From contig JAVBKS010000017.1 of NCBI GenBank assembly GCA_031553935.1, positions 1 to 40,311 of the forward strand: a DNA stretch of 40,311 nt, given 5' to 3'. This DNA is from JAISDD01 sp031553935. Lineage in GTDB: Bacteria > Bacillota > Syntrophomonadia > Syntrophomonadales > Syntrophomonadaceae. Each line of letters opens with the position of its first letter. The first letter of the stretch is position 1. Under the pieces are notes generated by a model. It had not been told where the DNA came from and made no database searches. It saw only the letters and a list, made by a program, of their open reading frames with translations. Both the position numbers and the translations under genes were made by a program. Positions 7,527 to 16,228 of this stretch are shown piece by piece.

Positions 7527-8276
7527 GTGTTCTATAAAACTCGGGCCTTGATAATTAATAGCATGGATTATCTGGAAAATGACAAAATCCTAACAGTTTT
7601 TACTGAAGATAAAGGTAAGATCAAAGCTATTGCAAAAGGGGTGAAAAAACCTAAAAGCAGCCTTCGTGCTTGCGTTCAACCCATATGCTTTTCGGACTTG
7701 CATATTCGCAGCGGCAAAAGTCTTGAGCAAATCACCCAAGGGCGAGTTCTGGAGTTTTATGGAGATATTCGTGAAGATATCAATTGCTTACTTAATACTT
7801 TGTACATTTTTGAGATTTTGGACAAAACCCTGCATGAAAAGGCGCCTTTGCCGGAATTGTTTGCCAGCACGCTGGAATTCTTAAACAGTTTAGCTGAAAA
7901 AGGGTTTAATCCACTATATATTCGTTATTTCGAATTGAATTTATTAATTGAATTAGGCTATAGACCTCTTTGGAATCAATGCTGCTGCTGTGGCAGAATA
8001 ACAAGCCCCATGCTTTATTTTTGCCTTGATAGATGTGCAACGATATGTGATGATTGTAAAAGAGAATCCCAAAGAAATATAAGTATAATGGGAGAAACCG
8101 CAGGAATTTTAAATCTCTTATCTACATCAAAAATTAATATAGTACCTCGTTTGCATGTTTCGCCACAAGCCCTTAAACAAATAGAAATGATTTTGGAAAA
8201 GTATATGGAATATCATTTTGAGAAGCGTTTTAGTATGAAAGCTACACTTAGTAAGTTTAGACCATCACCAAATTGA
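7527..8276 (+). CDS. recO: DNA repair protein RecO
   Basis: The 249-residue protein has the RecO N-terminal OB-fold opening (YKTRALIINSMDYLENDKILTVFT), where the family binds single-stranded DNA. It also has the central zinc site: cysteines at 152-155 and the CDDC pair (C174, C177). RecO anneals strands and loads RecA with RecR in gap repair. It starts at GTG with a modest GGAAG upstream. Its position ahead of glyQS matches the Bacillus order recO-glyQS-ccpN-yqfL-dnaG-sigA, here interrupted by the exporter genes. Confidence 0.93.
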   Translation: MFYKTRALIINSMDYLENDKILTVFTEDKGKIKAIAKGVKKPKSSLRACVQPICFSDLHIRSGKSLEQITQGRVLEFYGDIREDINCLLNTLYIFEILDKTLHEKAPLPELFASTLEFLNSLAEKGFNPLYIRYFELNLLIELGYRPLWNQCCCCGRITSPMLYFCLDRCATICDDCKRESQRNISIMGETAGILNLLSTSKINIVPRLHVSPQALKQIEMILEKYMEYHFEKRFSMKATLSKFRPSPN

Positions 8277-8311
8277 TTTTACTTATGGAAGCAGCATAAG
8301 GAGTGAAACGA

Positions 8312-9022
8312 TTGAGCTCAGAAGTCCTAATGCGTTTGGAAAATGTCAGCAAGATATATCACATGGGCGAAGTTGAAGTTCATGCCCTGGACCAGGCATC
8401 ACTTGAAATTAAGACCGGCGAACTGGTAGTTTTAGTTGGACCCAGCGGATCAGGCAAGAGCACCCTGCTGAATCTGATGGGAGGTATGGACGTGCCGACC
8501 TGCGGAAGAATAAGTTACTTAGGCAATGACTTAAGTCATGCTGGCGACAAGGAATTAACTCTTTTTCGTCGCAATGAAGTCGGTTTCGTTTTTCAGTTCT
8601 ATAATCTAATTCCTGATCTAACCGCAGCAGAAAACATAGCACTGGCAGCCGAAATGGCAAGCAAGCCACTGCCAATTGATGAAGTGCTGCAAGAAGTGGG
8701 GCTATTAGAGCGCAGCCGACATTTTCCCTCCCAGTTAAGCGGCGGTGAACAGCAACGAATATCGATTGCCAGAGCAATTGTAAAAAGACCCCGTTTATTA
8801 CTCTGCGATGAGCCTACCGGAGCCTTGGATTTTCAAAGCGGCAAAATGATATTAAGCTATTTGAAAAAGATTAATTCTGATATGAATACTACTGTCATTA
8901 TCGTAACTCACAATACTGTAATAGCGGCAATGGCTGACCGCGTTATTCACATGGGCAGCGGCAAAATTGTTAAAGATTATTTGAATGAAAAGCCCCTATC
9001 GCCAGAAAGGATAGAATGGTGA
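8312..9022 (+). CDS. ABC exporter ATPase (MacB/LolD family)
   Basis: About 236 residues with Walker A GPSGSGKST (43-51), the stalk-sensing Q-loop FQFYNLIPDLTAAENI (94-109) typical of LolD/MacB ATPases, signature LSGGEQQ (142-148) and Walker B LLLCDEP (162-168). I prefer TTG at 8312 because AAGGAG (8298-8303) lies 8 bp upstream. GTG at 8303 overlaps that RBS, and ATG at 8330 is a third option. It overlaps the permease gene by 7 bp. The ATPase, permease and adaptor genes form one operon, a mechanotransmission-type exporter whose substrate (peptide, lipid or drug) is unknown. Confidence 0.93.
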   Translation: MSSEVLMRLENVSKIYHMGEVEVHALDQASLEIKTGELVVLVGPSGSGKSTLLNLMGGMDVPTCGRISYLGNDLSHAGDKELTLFRRNEVGFVFQFYNLIPDLTAAENIALAAEMASKPLPIDEVLQEVGLLERSRHFPSQLSGGEQQRISIARAIVKRPRLLLCDEPTGALDFQSGKMILSYLKKINSDMNTTVIIVTHNTVIAAMADRVIHMGSGKIVKDYLNEKPLSPERIEW

Positions 9023-11418
9023 TGCCGGTACTATACCGACGTTTTTTTAGAATAATCCGCCAATCTCTGGGGCAGTTTATTGCTTTGACATCTATAGTGA
9101 TGCTGGGGGTTTTAGTTTATATTGCCATGAATACCGCTTTTCTTAACCTTAGCAAGTCACAAGAGGATTTTTATACAAAATCAAAATTCGCAGATTACTA
9201 TATTAATGTAATTAGAGCTCCACAAGCAATTTTGAGGCAAATAGAAAATCTCCCTGGAGTAATGCAAGCCAAAGGCAGAGTTCAGCAAGACATTGTTTTT
9301 TTGAAAAGTGATGCGGGCAGAGGAACTCTGCGGGTGACTAGTTATAATCTTCCTATGGAAAACGAGTTAAACCAAATCCAAATCAAGTCAGGCAGGATTT
9401 TTGGAGAAAGTAGTGACCACGGCATAGAAATACTAGTTGACCCCCAATTTGCTCAAGCTAATAATCTTAAGCCGGGAAGTATTATTAAAGCCATTGCCGA
9501 AGGCAAGGAATATGATCTTTATGTAGTGGGTACTGCTATTAGTCCGGAGTTCATTTATGTAATGAAGGATTCATCTACGATGCTTCCTGACCCTAAGGAG
9601 TTCGGAACTGTTATGATGGCATATGATCAAGCAGTTCAAATCCTAGGCTTTGAAAACCAGTACAATCAGTTTATTTTGGCACTGGGAGCCGGAACTGACG
9701 TAAGTAAGCTTGAGAACTCCATAAAAAGTATACTAAAGCCTTATGGCAATCTCAGTGCATATCCTAGAAAAGATCAACTCAGTCATTCCATGCTTGATGC
9801 TGAATTGCATGGCTTGGAAATGTCATCAAAGTACACGCCTTTGCTTTTTTTCCTCATAGCAGCTGGTTTTCAGTTTTTGTTATTAGGCAGAGTAATTAAA
9901 AATCAAAGGACCAGCATTGGAATTTTAAAGGCCCTTGGCTACGATAATGTAGCTATTATCTGGCATTACATATTATATGCCATAGCGGTCTCAGTTTTGG
10001 GCTCAATACTGGGCAGTGTATTCGGGGTTATGCTGGCCTCAGTTTTCTCTCAAGTTTATGCCATGTACTTTAATTTGCCAACAACTATAGGTGGACTTAA
10101 TATTGAAGCTATAATCATGTGCTTTATGCTGACAACTTCGATCGGTGTTTTGTCCGGACTTCTGGCTTGCCGTCAAGTGTTGCGTATTCAGCCTGCTATA
10201 GCAATGCGCTCCCAAGCGCCCTTAACCAGCGGCAAGAAAATTGTATTCGAAAAATTCGATATATTATGGGACAGATTAAGCACTTCCTGGCATATGACAT
10301 TGCGTAGCATGATTAGAAATCGTTATCGGTTCATAGTGACGATCTCTGGAGTTATTAGCTGTGCGGTAATCTTGACATTTGGATTCTTTACAAATGACTC
10401 TATTGATTTCATGTTAAATAAATATTTTACAGTAGAAAAAAAATACGATGTTTTAGTTACCTTCACCAAACCATTACCTCAAAGTTCACTGCTTGATCTA
10501 ATCAAATGGGATGAAATAATGGCTTATGAGGGTGTGCTTCAGATCCCGGTTAGGATGTGGAAGAGTAATACTGATGAGGATTTTGCTCATGAAGAAGATG
10601 GCTTGCTGCAGGGGATGAGTTTACAGCAAAAAATGGTGGGGATAACAAGTCCCGAAAATAATCAAATGATGATTCCTGAAGAAGGAGTCTTGCTAAATGA
10701 AAAAATTGCAAATAAGCTAAATGTCAGAGTAGGGGACAGTATTGAGATCGAAACCCAATTTGGCTATGGCCCAAAACATAGAAGTGCTTTAAAGATTGTA
10801 GGTCTAAGTCAGTCACTCATGGGAGGAGGATCATATGTTTCCTTGGCAACTGCGAACCGAATCATTGGAGAAAATAATCTGGTAACATCGACATTGCTTC
10901 AAACCAAGCCTGACAGTCTGAGTATAATCAAAGAGCAGATGAAATTAATGACCAATATTAGTTCAATTGTCAGCAGTAAAGAAGAGAAGGATAATTGGAA
11001 TACCATGATGGCAAGTATGGTTTATTTCGTGACCATGACTGTTGCATTTGCCGGTGTTATTGGGATGGCCATTGCGTACAACTCTGCGCTCATGAACTTT
11101 AATGAGAGGCAACGAGAGCTAGCTACCTTTAGGGTTATTGGGTTTACTAATCGTGAACTAGCCGGATTACTTTTTAAAGAAACTGCGATCCAATCAATTA
11201 TTGGCGTTATTATTGGCCTACCATTAGGAAAGATATTGGGGGTTATGTATATACAGGCCATTTCGACAGATATTTATACCATGCCAGTGGTCATATACGG
11301 CAAAACATATTTGCTGGTTGCGATAATGACATTGGCCTTTATGATTGCCGGGTTCTGTTTAGTCGTTCCCAAGATTAAAAAACTTGATTATTTGGATGCA
11401 TTAAAAAATAAGGATTAG
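9016..11418 (+). CDS. FtsX/MacB-type ABC permease (duplicated, 800 residues)
   Basis: The protein consists of two successive FtsX-like halves. Each has one N-terminal helix (about 19-40 and 435-458), a large extracytoplasmic domain and a three-helix core (about 271-290, 313-345, 364-388; and 664-690, 724-746, 763-786). A fused double permease of this size suggests one polypeptide does the work of a MacB-like dimer. The start ATG overlaps the ATPase stop, with AAAGGA upstream. The extracellular domains and the adaptor gene that follows suggest coupled handling of a substrate at the cell surface. Confidence 0.9.
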   Translation: MVMPVLYRRFFRIIRQSLGQFIALTSIVMLGVLVYIAMNTAFLNLSKSQEDFYTKSKFADYYINVIRAPQAILRQIENLPGVMQAKGRVQQDIVFLKSDAGRGTLRVTSYNLPMENELNQIQIKSGRIFGESSDHGIEILVDPQFAQANNLKPGSIIKAIAEGKEYDLYVVGTAISPEFIYVMKDSSTMLPDPKEFGTVMMAYDQAVQILGFENQYNQFILALGAGTDVSKLENSIKSILKPYGNLSAYPRKDQLSHSMLDAELHGLEMSSKYTPLLFFLIAAGFQFLLLGRVIKNQRTSIGILKALGYDNVAIIWHYILYAIAVSVLGSILGSVFGVMLASVFSQVYAMYFNLPTTIGGLNIEAIIMCFMLTTSIGVLSGLLACRQVLRIQPAIAMRSQAPLTSGKKIVFEKFDILWDRLSTSWHMTLRSMIRNRYRFIVTISGVISCAVILTFGFFTNDSIDFMLNKYFTVEKKYDVLVTFTKPLPQSSLLDLIKWDEIMAYEGVLQIPVRMWKSNTDEDFAHEEDGLLQGMSLQQKMVGITSPENNQMMIPEEGVLLNEKIANKLNVRVGDSIEIETQFGYGPKHRSALKIVGLSQSLMGGGSYVSLATANRIIGENNLVTSTLLQTKPDSLSIIKEQMKLMTNISSIVSSKEEKDNWNTMMASMVYFVTMTVAFAGVIGMAIAYNSALMNFNERQRELATFRVIGFTNRELAGLLFKETAIQSIIGVIIGLPLGKILGVMYIQAISTDIYTMPVVIYGKTYLLVAIMTLAFMIAGFCLVVPKIKKLDYLDALKNKD

Positions 11419-11434
11419 GGAGAGGATGGAGTAA

Positions 11435-12589
11435 ATGCGCAAGAAAATCTTGATCGGTGCCGCAGTTTTTGCCTTAGCAATAGTTGTAATGGTATCCACA
11501 GTATGGGGACCTGGTATCCAGGTTGATACAGCTTCTGTTTATCTCGGCTCAATTACAACTGAACTGGTTGAAACCGGCTATGTGCAAAATGTGGAGCAGT
11601 ATTCGGTTCAGAGTACTCTGAGCGGGACAATAGCGAAAATCAATGTCAGGAGCGGCGACAGCGTAGTTGCCGGACAAGTGCTGCTAAGTATTGAAAACCC
11701 TGATTTAGTTCTAGAAAAAAGACAGGCGGAACTTCAATTAGCTCAGGCAAACACAGAGTTAAGCGTAGCACAGCAAACTAAAGGATCGCTAATTACGGAT
11801 TTAGCAAAAGTGACCACTGATTTGCAGAGACAAAAAAGCCTGCTTGATGCTGGTGCGATAAGCCAAACCGAATATGATGACTTGGAAGCGCAATACAATT
11901 CACTTAAACAAAAGAGTGAAGCCCAAGATGACTATATTAATAGTATTAGGAATACTATCAGACAAAGCCAAGCAATATCTGATAGCGTAAGTGCCAAAGC
12001 GGGTGGACTAAACATTGTAAGCCCGATTGTTGGTACAGTGCTTGATATTCCGATTGAAAATGGAGAGGTGGTCGCGCCGGGCAGAACCTTAGTCGAAATT
12101 GGTTCTTCTACAGGATTAGAAGTTAAATCCGATTTATTGAGTGATGATCTTAGGGATATCAAAGTAGGGCAGAATGTGAAAATAACAGCACCGGTTCTTG
12201 CTGATCAGGTCCTTTTAGGACAAATTGTGGAGATAAAGCCCAAAGCTTTCATTAAGGTTTCTGCATTGGGAGTTGAACAGAGGCGTGTGCCGGTAATTAT
12301 TTCGCTAAATGAGTCTGCAGCTCTTAAACCTGGATATGAAGTTCAAGTTAGAATTGAGACGGCAACCAAAAACGAAATACTGTTGCTTCCGCGCGAGAGT
12401 ATCAGGCAAGGTGCGGATGGCAATCTGCAAGTACTTTTGATAAAAGATAACCGGGTATTGTTCCAGGACATTAATATTGGAATGCGTAATCTTGATCAAG
12501 TCGAAATAACAGAAGGTCTGAGCTTGGGGGACGTAGTTATACGCGATGGCAGTCTTACGATGGCAGAGAACACTAAGGTCAAGATTTAG
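11435..12589 (+). CDS. Periplasmic adaptor/membrane fusion protein (RND/MacA-like)
   Basis: This 384-residue protein has one N-terminal membrane helix (about 4-22) and a lipoyl-like half barrel (SGTIAKINVRSGDSVVAGQVL, about 63-83). A helical hairpin predicted as coiled coil (about 90-190) follows, then the second lipoyl half (SPIVGTVLDIPIENGEVV, about 195-212) and beta-barrel/membrane-proximal domains. It starts 16 bp after the permease, with a GGAG-type RBS, and completes the exporter. In Gram-positive relatives such adaptors are anchored on the outer face of the membrane and connect to no outer-membrane channel. Confidence 0.9.
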   Translation: MRKKILIGAAVFALAIVVMVSTVWGPGIQVDTASVYLGSITTELVETGYVQNVEQYSVQSTLSGTIAKINVRSGDSVVAGQVLLSIENPDLVLEKRQAELQLAQANTELSVAQQTKGSLITDLAKVTTDLQRQKSLLDAGAISQTEYDDLEAQYNSLKQKSEAQDDYINSIRNTIRQSQAISDSVSAKAGGLNIVSPIVGTVLDIPIENGEVVAPGRTLVEIGSSTGLEVKSDLLSDDLRDIKVGQNVKITAPVLADQVLLGQIVEIKPKAFIKVSALGVEQRRVPVIISLNESAALKPGYEVQVRIETATKNEILLLPRESIRQGADGNLQVLLIKDNRVLFQDINIGMRNLDQVEITEGLSLGDVVIRDGSLTMAENTKVKI

Positions 12590-12628
12590 CTCTATGAAAG
12601 ACGCGCTGCGAAAAAACCTCCCCCGCGT

Positions 12629-13465
12629 CTACAAGTTGCGAAGCAGTTTAATTAGTTTATCATTGACCGGTTTTAACATATAGCCATCTACGCCCAAGGC
12701 AGTAGCTTGTTTGATAATTGCTGAATTATTAATGGAAGTAAACATGACAACTTTTGATTTGATCTGCTTGGCTCTAATTGATTCCAATACTTGGATTCCG
12801 CTGATATCAGGCATTTCGATATCTAGCAAAACAATATCTGGGGCTAGTTTTTCAATTTGATACAGAGCTTCTTTACCGGTTGCGCATAGGCCGATTACTT
12901 TGAAACCTGACAACTGAAGAATTCCGGCGGCACTTATACGCAGTAGTTCGCTGTCGTCAACTACTACCACTGTTTTTGGTGATCTTTCATCTAACGCTAA
13001 GCCCAGCATGAATTTTATTTCCTGAAGTTCGAAAAATACAGCTACCAGAGGAAAACCCCAAATGATATCCGTTTTGTCTCCGCTGATAAAAGCCGGCGGG
13101 GTAAAAGATATATTTTTCTCTTCTTTGCTTAGCTGATCAGCAAAGGTACTAGTAGTTATATTAAGGAGCTCTTTAATAACTTTTACTGAAATCTCATTGT
13201 GCTCTTTAAGTTCGGTTCCCATGAGCTTTTGCCCCAGCAGTAAGCTATCATTAGTACTCATTGATACAACTAGATTCCCAACAAAATCGCCGGTGATGCC
13301 ATTGACTATGTGGGTTTGCAAGTTTGCCGGGATTTTTTTTATTGTTTCTAAGCGCAACTTGCGAGGCAGATCAGATCCAAAGAATACGGCGAATGATGAT
13401 TCGAGCGAATCGATTATCAGATTAATACAGCGAGCATCTATTGCCAAAGTAATTCCAACTTTCAT
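12629..13465 (-). CDS. CheX-like phosphatase domain fused to a response-regulator receiver
   Basis: The 278-residue protein has two parts. Residues 1-158 look like a CheX/CheC-type domain and keep the phosphatase motif E-x-x-N (E99, N102, in KELLN). Residues 164-278 are a receiver domain with acidic pocket D170/D171, phospho-acceptor D215 (LLDIEMPD), T243 and K265. CheX normally dephosphorylates CheY in trans; here both partners share one chain, so self-limiting phosphorylation is a reasonable inference. There is no DNA-binding output domain. The gene stands alone, converging with the adaptor gene and diverging from the CorC-type gene, with no kinase or other chemotaxis gene nearby. The RBS is weak. 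Confidence 0.8.
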   Translation of the reverse strand: MKVGITLAIDARCINLIIDSLESSFAVFFGSDLPRKLRLETIKKIPANLQTHIVNGITGDFVGNLVVSMSTNDSLLLGQKLMGTELKEHNEISVKVIKELLNITTSTFADQLSKEEKNISFTPPAFISGDKTDIIWGFPLVAVFFELQEIKFMLGLALDERSPKTVVVVDDSELLRISAAGILQLSGFKVIGLCATGKEALYQIEKLAPDIVLLDIEMPDISGIQVLESIRAKQIKSKVVMFTSINNSAIIKQATALGVDGYMLKPVNDKLIKLLRNL

Positions 13466-13651
13466 TCGTTTTATTTTATTTACGTAGATAAACCATATTA
13501 CTTTAAGAATTATTTATAATTTCCGATTCACTTAAGAAATATATTTAACAAAAAAATAATGGAATAACAATCGTGTTTAGGTAGTTTTTTGAAAAAGCAA
13601 ACATAATAGTATATCATAAGGTTTATTAATATTGGTCGGAGGCATTTATAA

Positions 13652-14974
13652 ATGGATATAGAAGATCCACTATTATGGCAACTTTTGCTCCAGGGATTAT
13701 TAATATCTTTGAATGCTGTCTTTGCATGTGCTGAAATAGCCGTGATATCATTCAACGATAACAAACTAGAGAGATTGTCAATTTTAGGTGATAAAAGAGC
13801 CACTAGGCTATTAAACTTAACTAGCAAACCGGCGAAGTTTTTAGCTACAATACAGGTGGGAATTACCTTAGCCGGTTTCTTGGGAAGTGCTTTTGCTGCG
13901 GAGAATTTTTCAGATCGCCTGGTCGATTGGGTTCTCAGGAATAATATTAACATTGATGCTAGTGCCTTAGATACGATGGCGGTCATTGCGATAACAATTA
14001 TTTTATCGTATTTCACATTGGTATTAGGTGAACTAGTGCCCAAAAGAATTGCCATGAAATACGCCGAAAAACTTGCATTGGGCATGTCGGGTCTTATCGT
14101 TTTTATTTCGAAATTATTTGCTCCATTAGTCTGGGTATTAACCATATCAACAAATGCTTTGCTACGCCTCCTGCAAATTGACCCTAATGCTGAAGATGAG
14201 CGGATTACAGAAGAAGAGATCAGGCTTATGGTTGATGTTGCCAGTGAAAAAGGCACAATCGATGCTGATGAAATGTTCATTATTCACAATGTTTTCGAAT
14301 TCGACAATAAGAACGCAGAAGAGGCAATGACTCATCGAACTGAGGTTTCTTTACTGTGGTTAGAAGAAAATGATGCTGAATGGGAAAAAACAATAACCGA
14401 GAGTAGACATAGCCATTACCCTATATGTGATGATGGACCTGATGATATCGTGGGCGTACTATATGCAAAAGATTATTTTCGTCTCAAAGACCACAGCCGG
14501 GAAAACGTACTGGAAAAAGCTGTTAGACCGGCGCAATTTGTTCCTGAGTCCGTAAGGACCGATGTGCTTTTTAGAAATATGAAAAACAAAAGAAACCATT
14601 TTGCGATTGTGTTAGATGAATATGGAGGTATGAGCGGGGTAATAACTATGAACGACCTATTAGAGCAACTGGTTGGGACTTTAGATGATGATTACACCAT
14701 GGAGCCAATCAGGCCAACAATCGAAAGGGTTGATTCGCAAACTTGGAGTGTGAGCGGTTCGGCAATTCTATCTGATGTAGCGAAAAACATGGGCATCTCA
14801 TTGCCAATTGATGAATACGATACATTTGGGGGTATGGTTTTCGGCATTATGGGTTCAATACCTGAGGATGGGCAAACCCCTGAACTGGAAGAGTACGGGC
14901 TGGTGATAAAAATAAAAGAAATTCGCGAACACCGTCTCGAAAAAGCCTTAGTTACAGTTATGAGCCGCAATTAA
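13652..14974 (+). CDS. CNNM/HlyC-CorC family membrane protein with CBS pair
   Basis: A 440-residue protein with the full family layout: DUF21 membrane domain (about 1-195, several helices; the motif LGELVPKRIA near 129 is typical), two CBS domains (about 210-335) and a C-terminal CorC_HlyC domain (about 350-435). Relatives are Mg2+/Co2+ or Na+-coupled divalent cation exporters regulated by ATP-Mg binding to the CBS pair. GGAGG precedes the ATG at 13652. It is monocistronic, immediately upstream of the glyQS T-box region. Confidence 0.9.
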   Translation: MDIEDPLLWQLLLQGLLISLNAVFACAEIAVISFNDNKLERLSILGDKRATRLLNLTSKPAKFLATIQVGITLAGFLGSAFAAENFSDRLVDWVLRNNINIDASALDTMAVIAITIILSYFTLVLGELVPKRIAMKYAEKLALGMSGLIVFISKLFAPLVWVLTISTNALLRLLQIDPNAEDERITEEEIRLMVDVASEKGTIDADEMFIIHNVFEFDNKNAEEAMTHRTEVSLLWLEENDAEWEKTITESRHSHYPICDDGPDDIVGVLYAKDYFRLKDHSRENVLEKAVRPAQFVPESVRTDVLFRNMKNKRNHFAIVLDEYGGMSGVITMNDLLEQLVGTLDDDYTMEPIRPTIERVDSQTWSVSGSAILSDVAKNMGISLPIDEYDTFGGMVFGIMGSIPEDGQTPELEEYGLVIKIKEIREHRLEKALVTVMSRN

Positions 14975-15024
14975 GAATAGAGCAAAGAAGGAGCCGTGTA
15001 CTTTGGTGTTTTAATCCCATTAAC

Positions 15025-15054
15025 TTGACAGACTGGAATTATGTTGTTTAAACT
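15025..15054 (+). promoter_or_regulatory. Promoter of the T-box-glyQS transcript
   Basis: A perfect TTGACA at 15025-15030 is followed after 18 bp by TAAACT (15049-15054). The -10 is only a partial match, but the position just upstream of the T-box leader supports it. Confidence 0.5.
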
Positions 15055-15074
15055 TAGAATAATTGAATAAGAGA

Positions 15075-15275
15075 CGATGATAAAGAAAAGTAAAAGAGTC
15101 TGACTTAACAGAGAACCGGGGGGCTGAGAACCGGGAAGTAATGCTTTTTGAAAGGCGCTTTGGAGTCAAGGAGGAAAGCCGGAAGGCAAGTAAAACCTAA
15201 AGAGATGAGTGGGCTTTGCCAATCAGGGTGGAACCGCGGGTTATCCCGTCCCTGACATTTGGTAGAGCTTTTTTG
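15075..15275 (+). ncRNA. T-box riboswitch, glycine, controlling glyQS
   Basis: The T-box word TGGAACCGCGG at 15229-15239 sits as the bulge of an antiterminator: CAGGG (15224-15228) with CCCTG, and CGGG-TTAT-CCCG above it. A competing terminator pairs GCTTTG (15213-15218), CCAA and TCAGGG with CCCTGA, TTGG and TAGAGC (to 15268), followed by six T (15269-15274). Stem I occupies the region with the two AGAACCGGG words (15112-15135). GGC at 15154-15156 is a possible glycine specifier; its placement is tentative. Uncharged tRNA-Gly would allow read-through. Confidence 0.9.
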
Positions 15276-15317
15276 TTTTCTAAAAAAATTGTATTTCGAT
15301 TGAAAGGAAGTATTGGT

Positions 15318-16226
15318 ATGAATTTTCAAGATTTAATCTTGAGCTTGCAGAATTTTTGGGCGAAGCAAGGATGTATTATTCAACAGCCTTATGATATCGA
15401 AAAAGGAGCTGGAACTATGAATCCAGCAACATTTTTGAGAGCCCTTGGGCCTGAGCCGTGGAAAGTAGCCTATGTTGAACCTTCGCGCCGTCCGACTGAC
15501 GGCAGATACGGTGAAAACCCTAATCGATTGCAGCATTATTATCAATTCCAAGTAATTCTCAAGCCTTCTCCGGATGATGTTATTGATCTGTATATGCAAA
15601 GCCTGGTCGAATTAGGGATTGATCCCTTAAAACATGATATTCGCTTAGTTGAAGATAATTGGGAATCACCGACTTTAGGCGCTTGGGGTTTAGGATGGGA
15701 AATATGGCTGGATGGTATGGAGATAACTCAGTTCACTTATTTTCAGCAATGTGGTGGCCTGGATTGCTTCCCGGTTTGTGCAGAAATCACCTATGGGATA
15801 GAAAGGATAGCCATGTATATCCAAAACAAAGAAAGCGTTTTCGATATTGAATGGGTTGACGGCATAACTTATGCTGATGTTCATCATCAAAACGAAATCG
15901 ACTATTCTCATTATAATTTTACAGTTGCAGATGTTGATAGTCTTATGACCATGTTTAATATTTGTGAAAAAGAAGCCTTGCGGGTAATGGAGCATTCACT
16001 GGTTCAGCCAGCCTATGATTATGTCCTAAAATGCTCGCATTTGTTCAATTTGCTTGATGCCCGGGGAGCAATTAGTGTAACCGAAAGAACAGGCTATATT
16101 GGCAGAGTAAGGAATTTGGCGCGCTTAATCGCGGCAGCTTATGTTGAACAGAGAAAAAAACTGGGATATCCACTTCTAAAAATACGTGAAGATAGAATGA
16201 AGTATCTTAGTAGTGAGGAGGTGTAG
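15318..16226 (+). CDS. glyQ: Glycyl-tRNA synthetase alpha subunit
   Basis: The 302-residue catalytic subunit of the bacterial two-subunit GlyRS activates glycine for tRNA-Gly. The opening MNFQDLILSLQNFW, the GAGTMNPATFLRALGPEPW segment and YVEPSRRPTDGRYG (class II motif 2 region) are diagnostic. The start at 15318 is chosen because it matches the family's first residues and follows GAAAGGAAG; the frame is open further upstream only because it runs through the T-box leader. glyS follows after 2 bp. Expression is set by the T-box. Confidence 0.97.
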   Translation: MNFQDLILSLQNFWAKQGCIIQQPYDIEKGAGTMNPATFLRALGPEPWKVAYVEPSRRPTDGRYGENPNRLQHYYQFQVILKPSPDDVIDLYMQSLVELGIDPLKHDIRLVEDNWESPTLGAWGLGWEIWLDGMEITQFTYFQQCGGLDCFPVCAEITYGIERIAMYIQNKESVFDIEWVDGITYADVHHQNEIDYSHYNFTVADVDSLMTMFNICEKEALRVMEHSLVQPAYDYVLKCSHLFNLLDARGAISVTERTGYIGRVRNLARLIAAAYVEQRKKLGYPLLKIREDRMKYLSSEEV

Positions 16227-16228
16227 TC

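Noticed and set aside
7366..7550. Open frame of more than 50 codons between the terminator and recO
   Set aside because: It has no ATG, no RBS and runs out of frame into recO; probably chance in AT-rich sequence.
12600..12629. GACGCG/CGCGTC stem between the converging adaptor and CheX-receiver genes as terminator
   Set aside because: The loop is long and there is no T tract on either strand.
13528..14280. 250-codon antisense frame over the CNNM/CorC gene
   Set aside because: The plus-strand protein is a clear family member; the antisense frame is compositional shadow.
15216..15317. N-terminal extension of glyQ
   Set aside because: The frame crosses the T-box antiterminator and terminator; the family start and RBS are at 15318.
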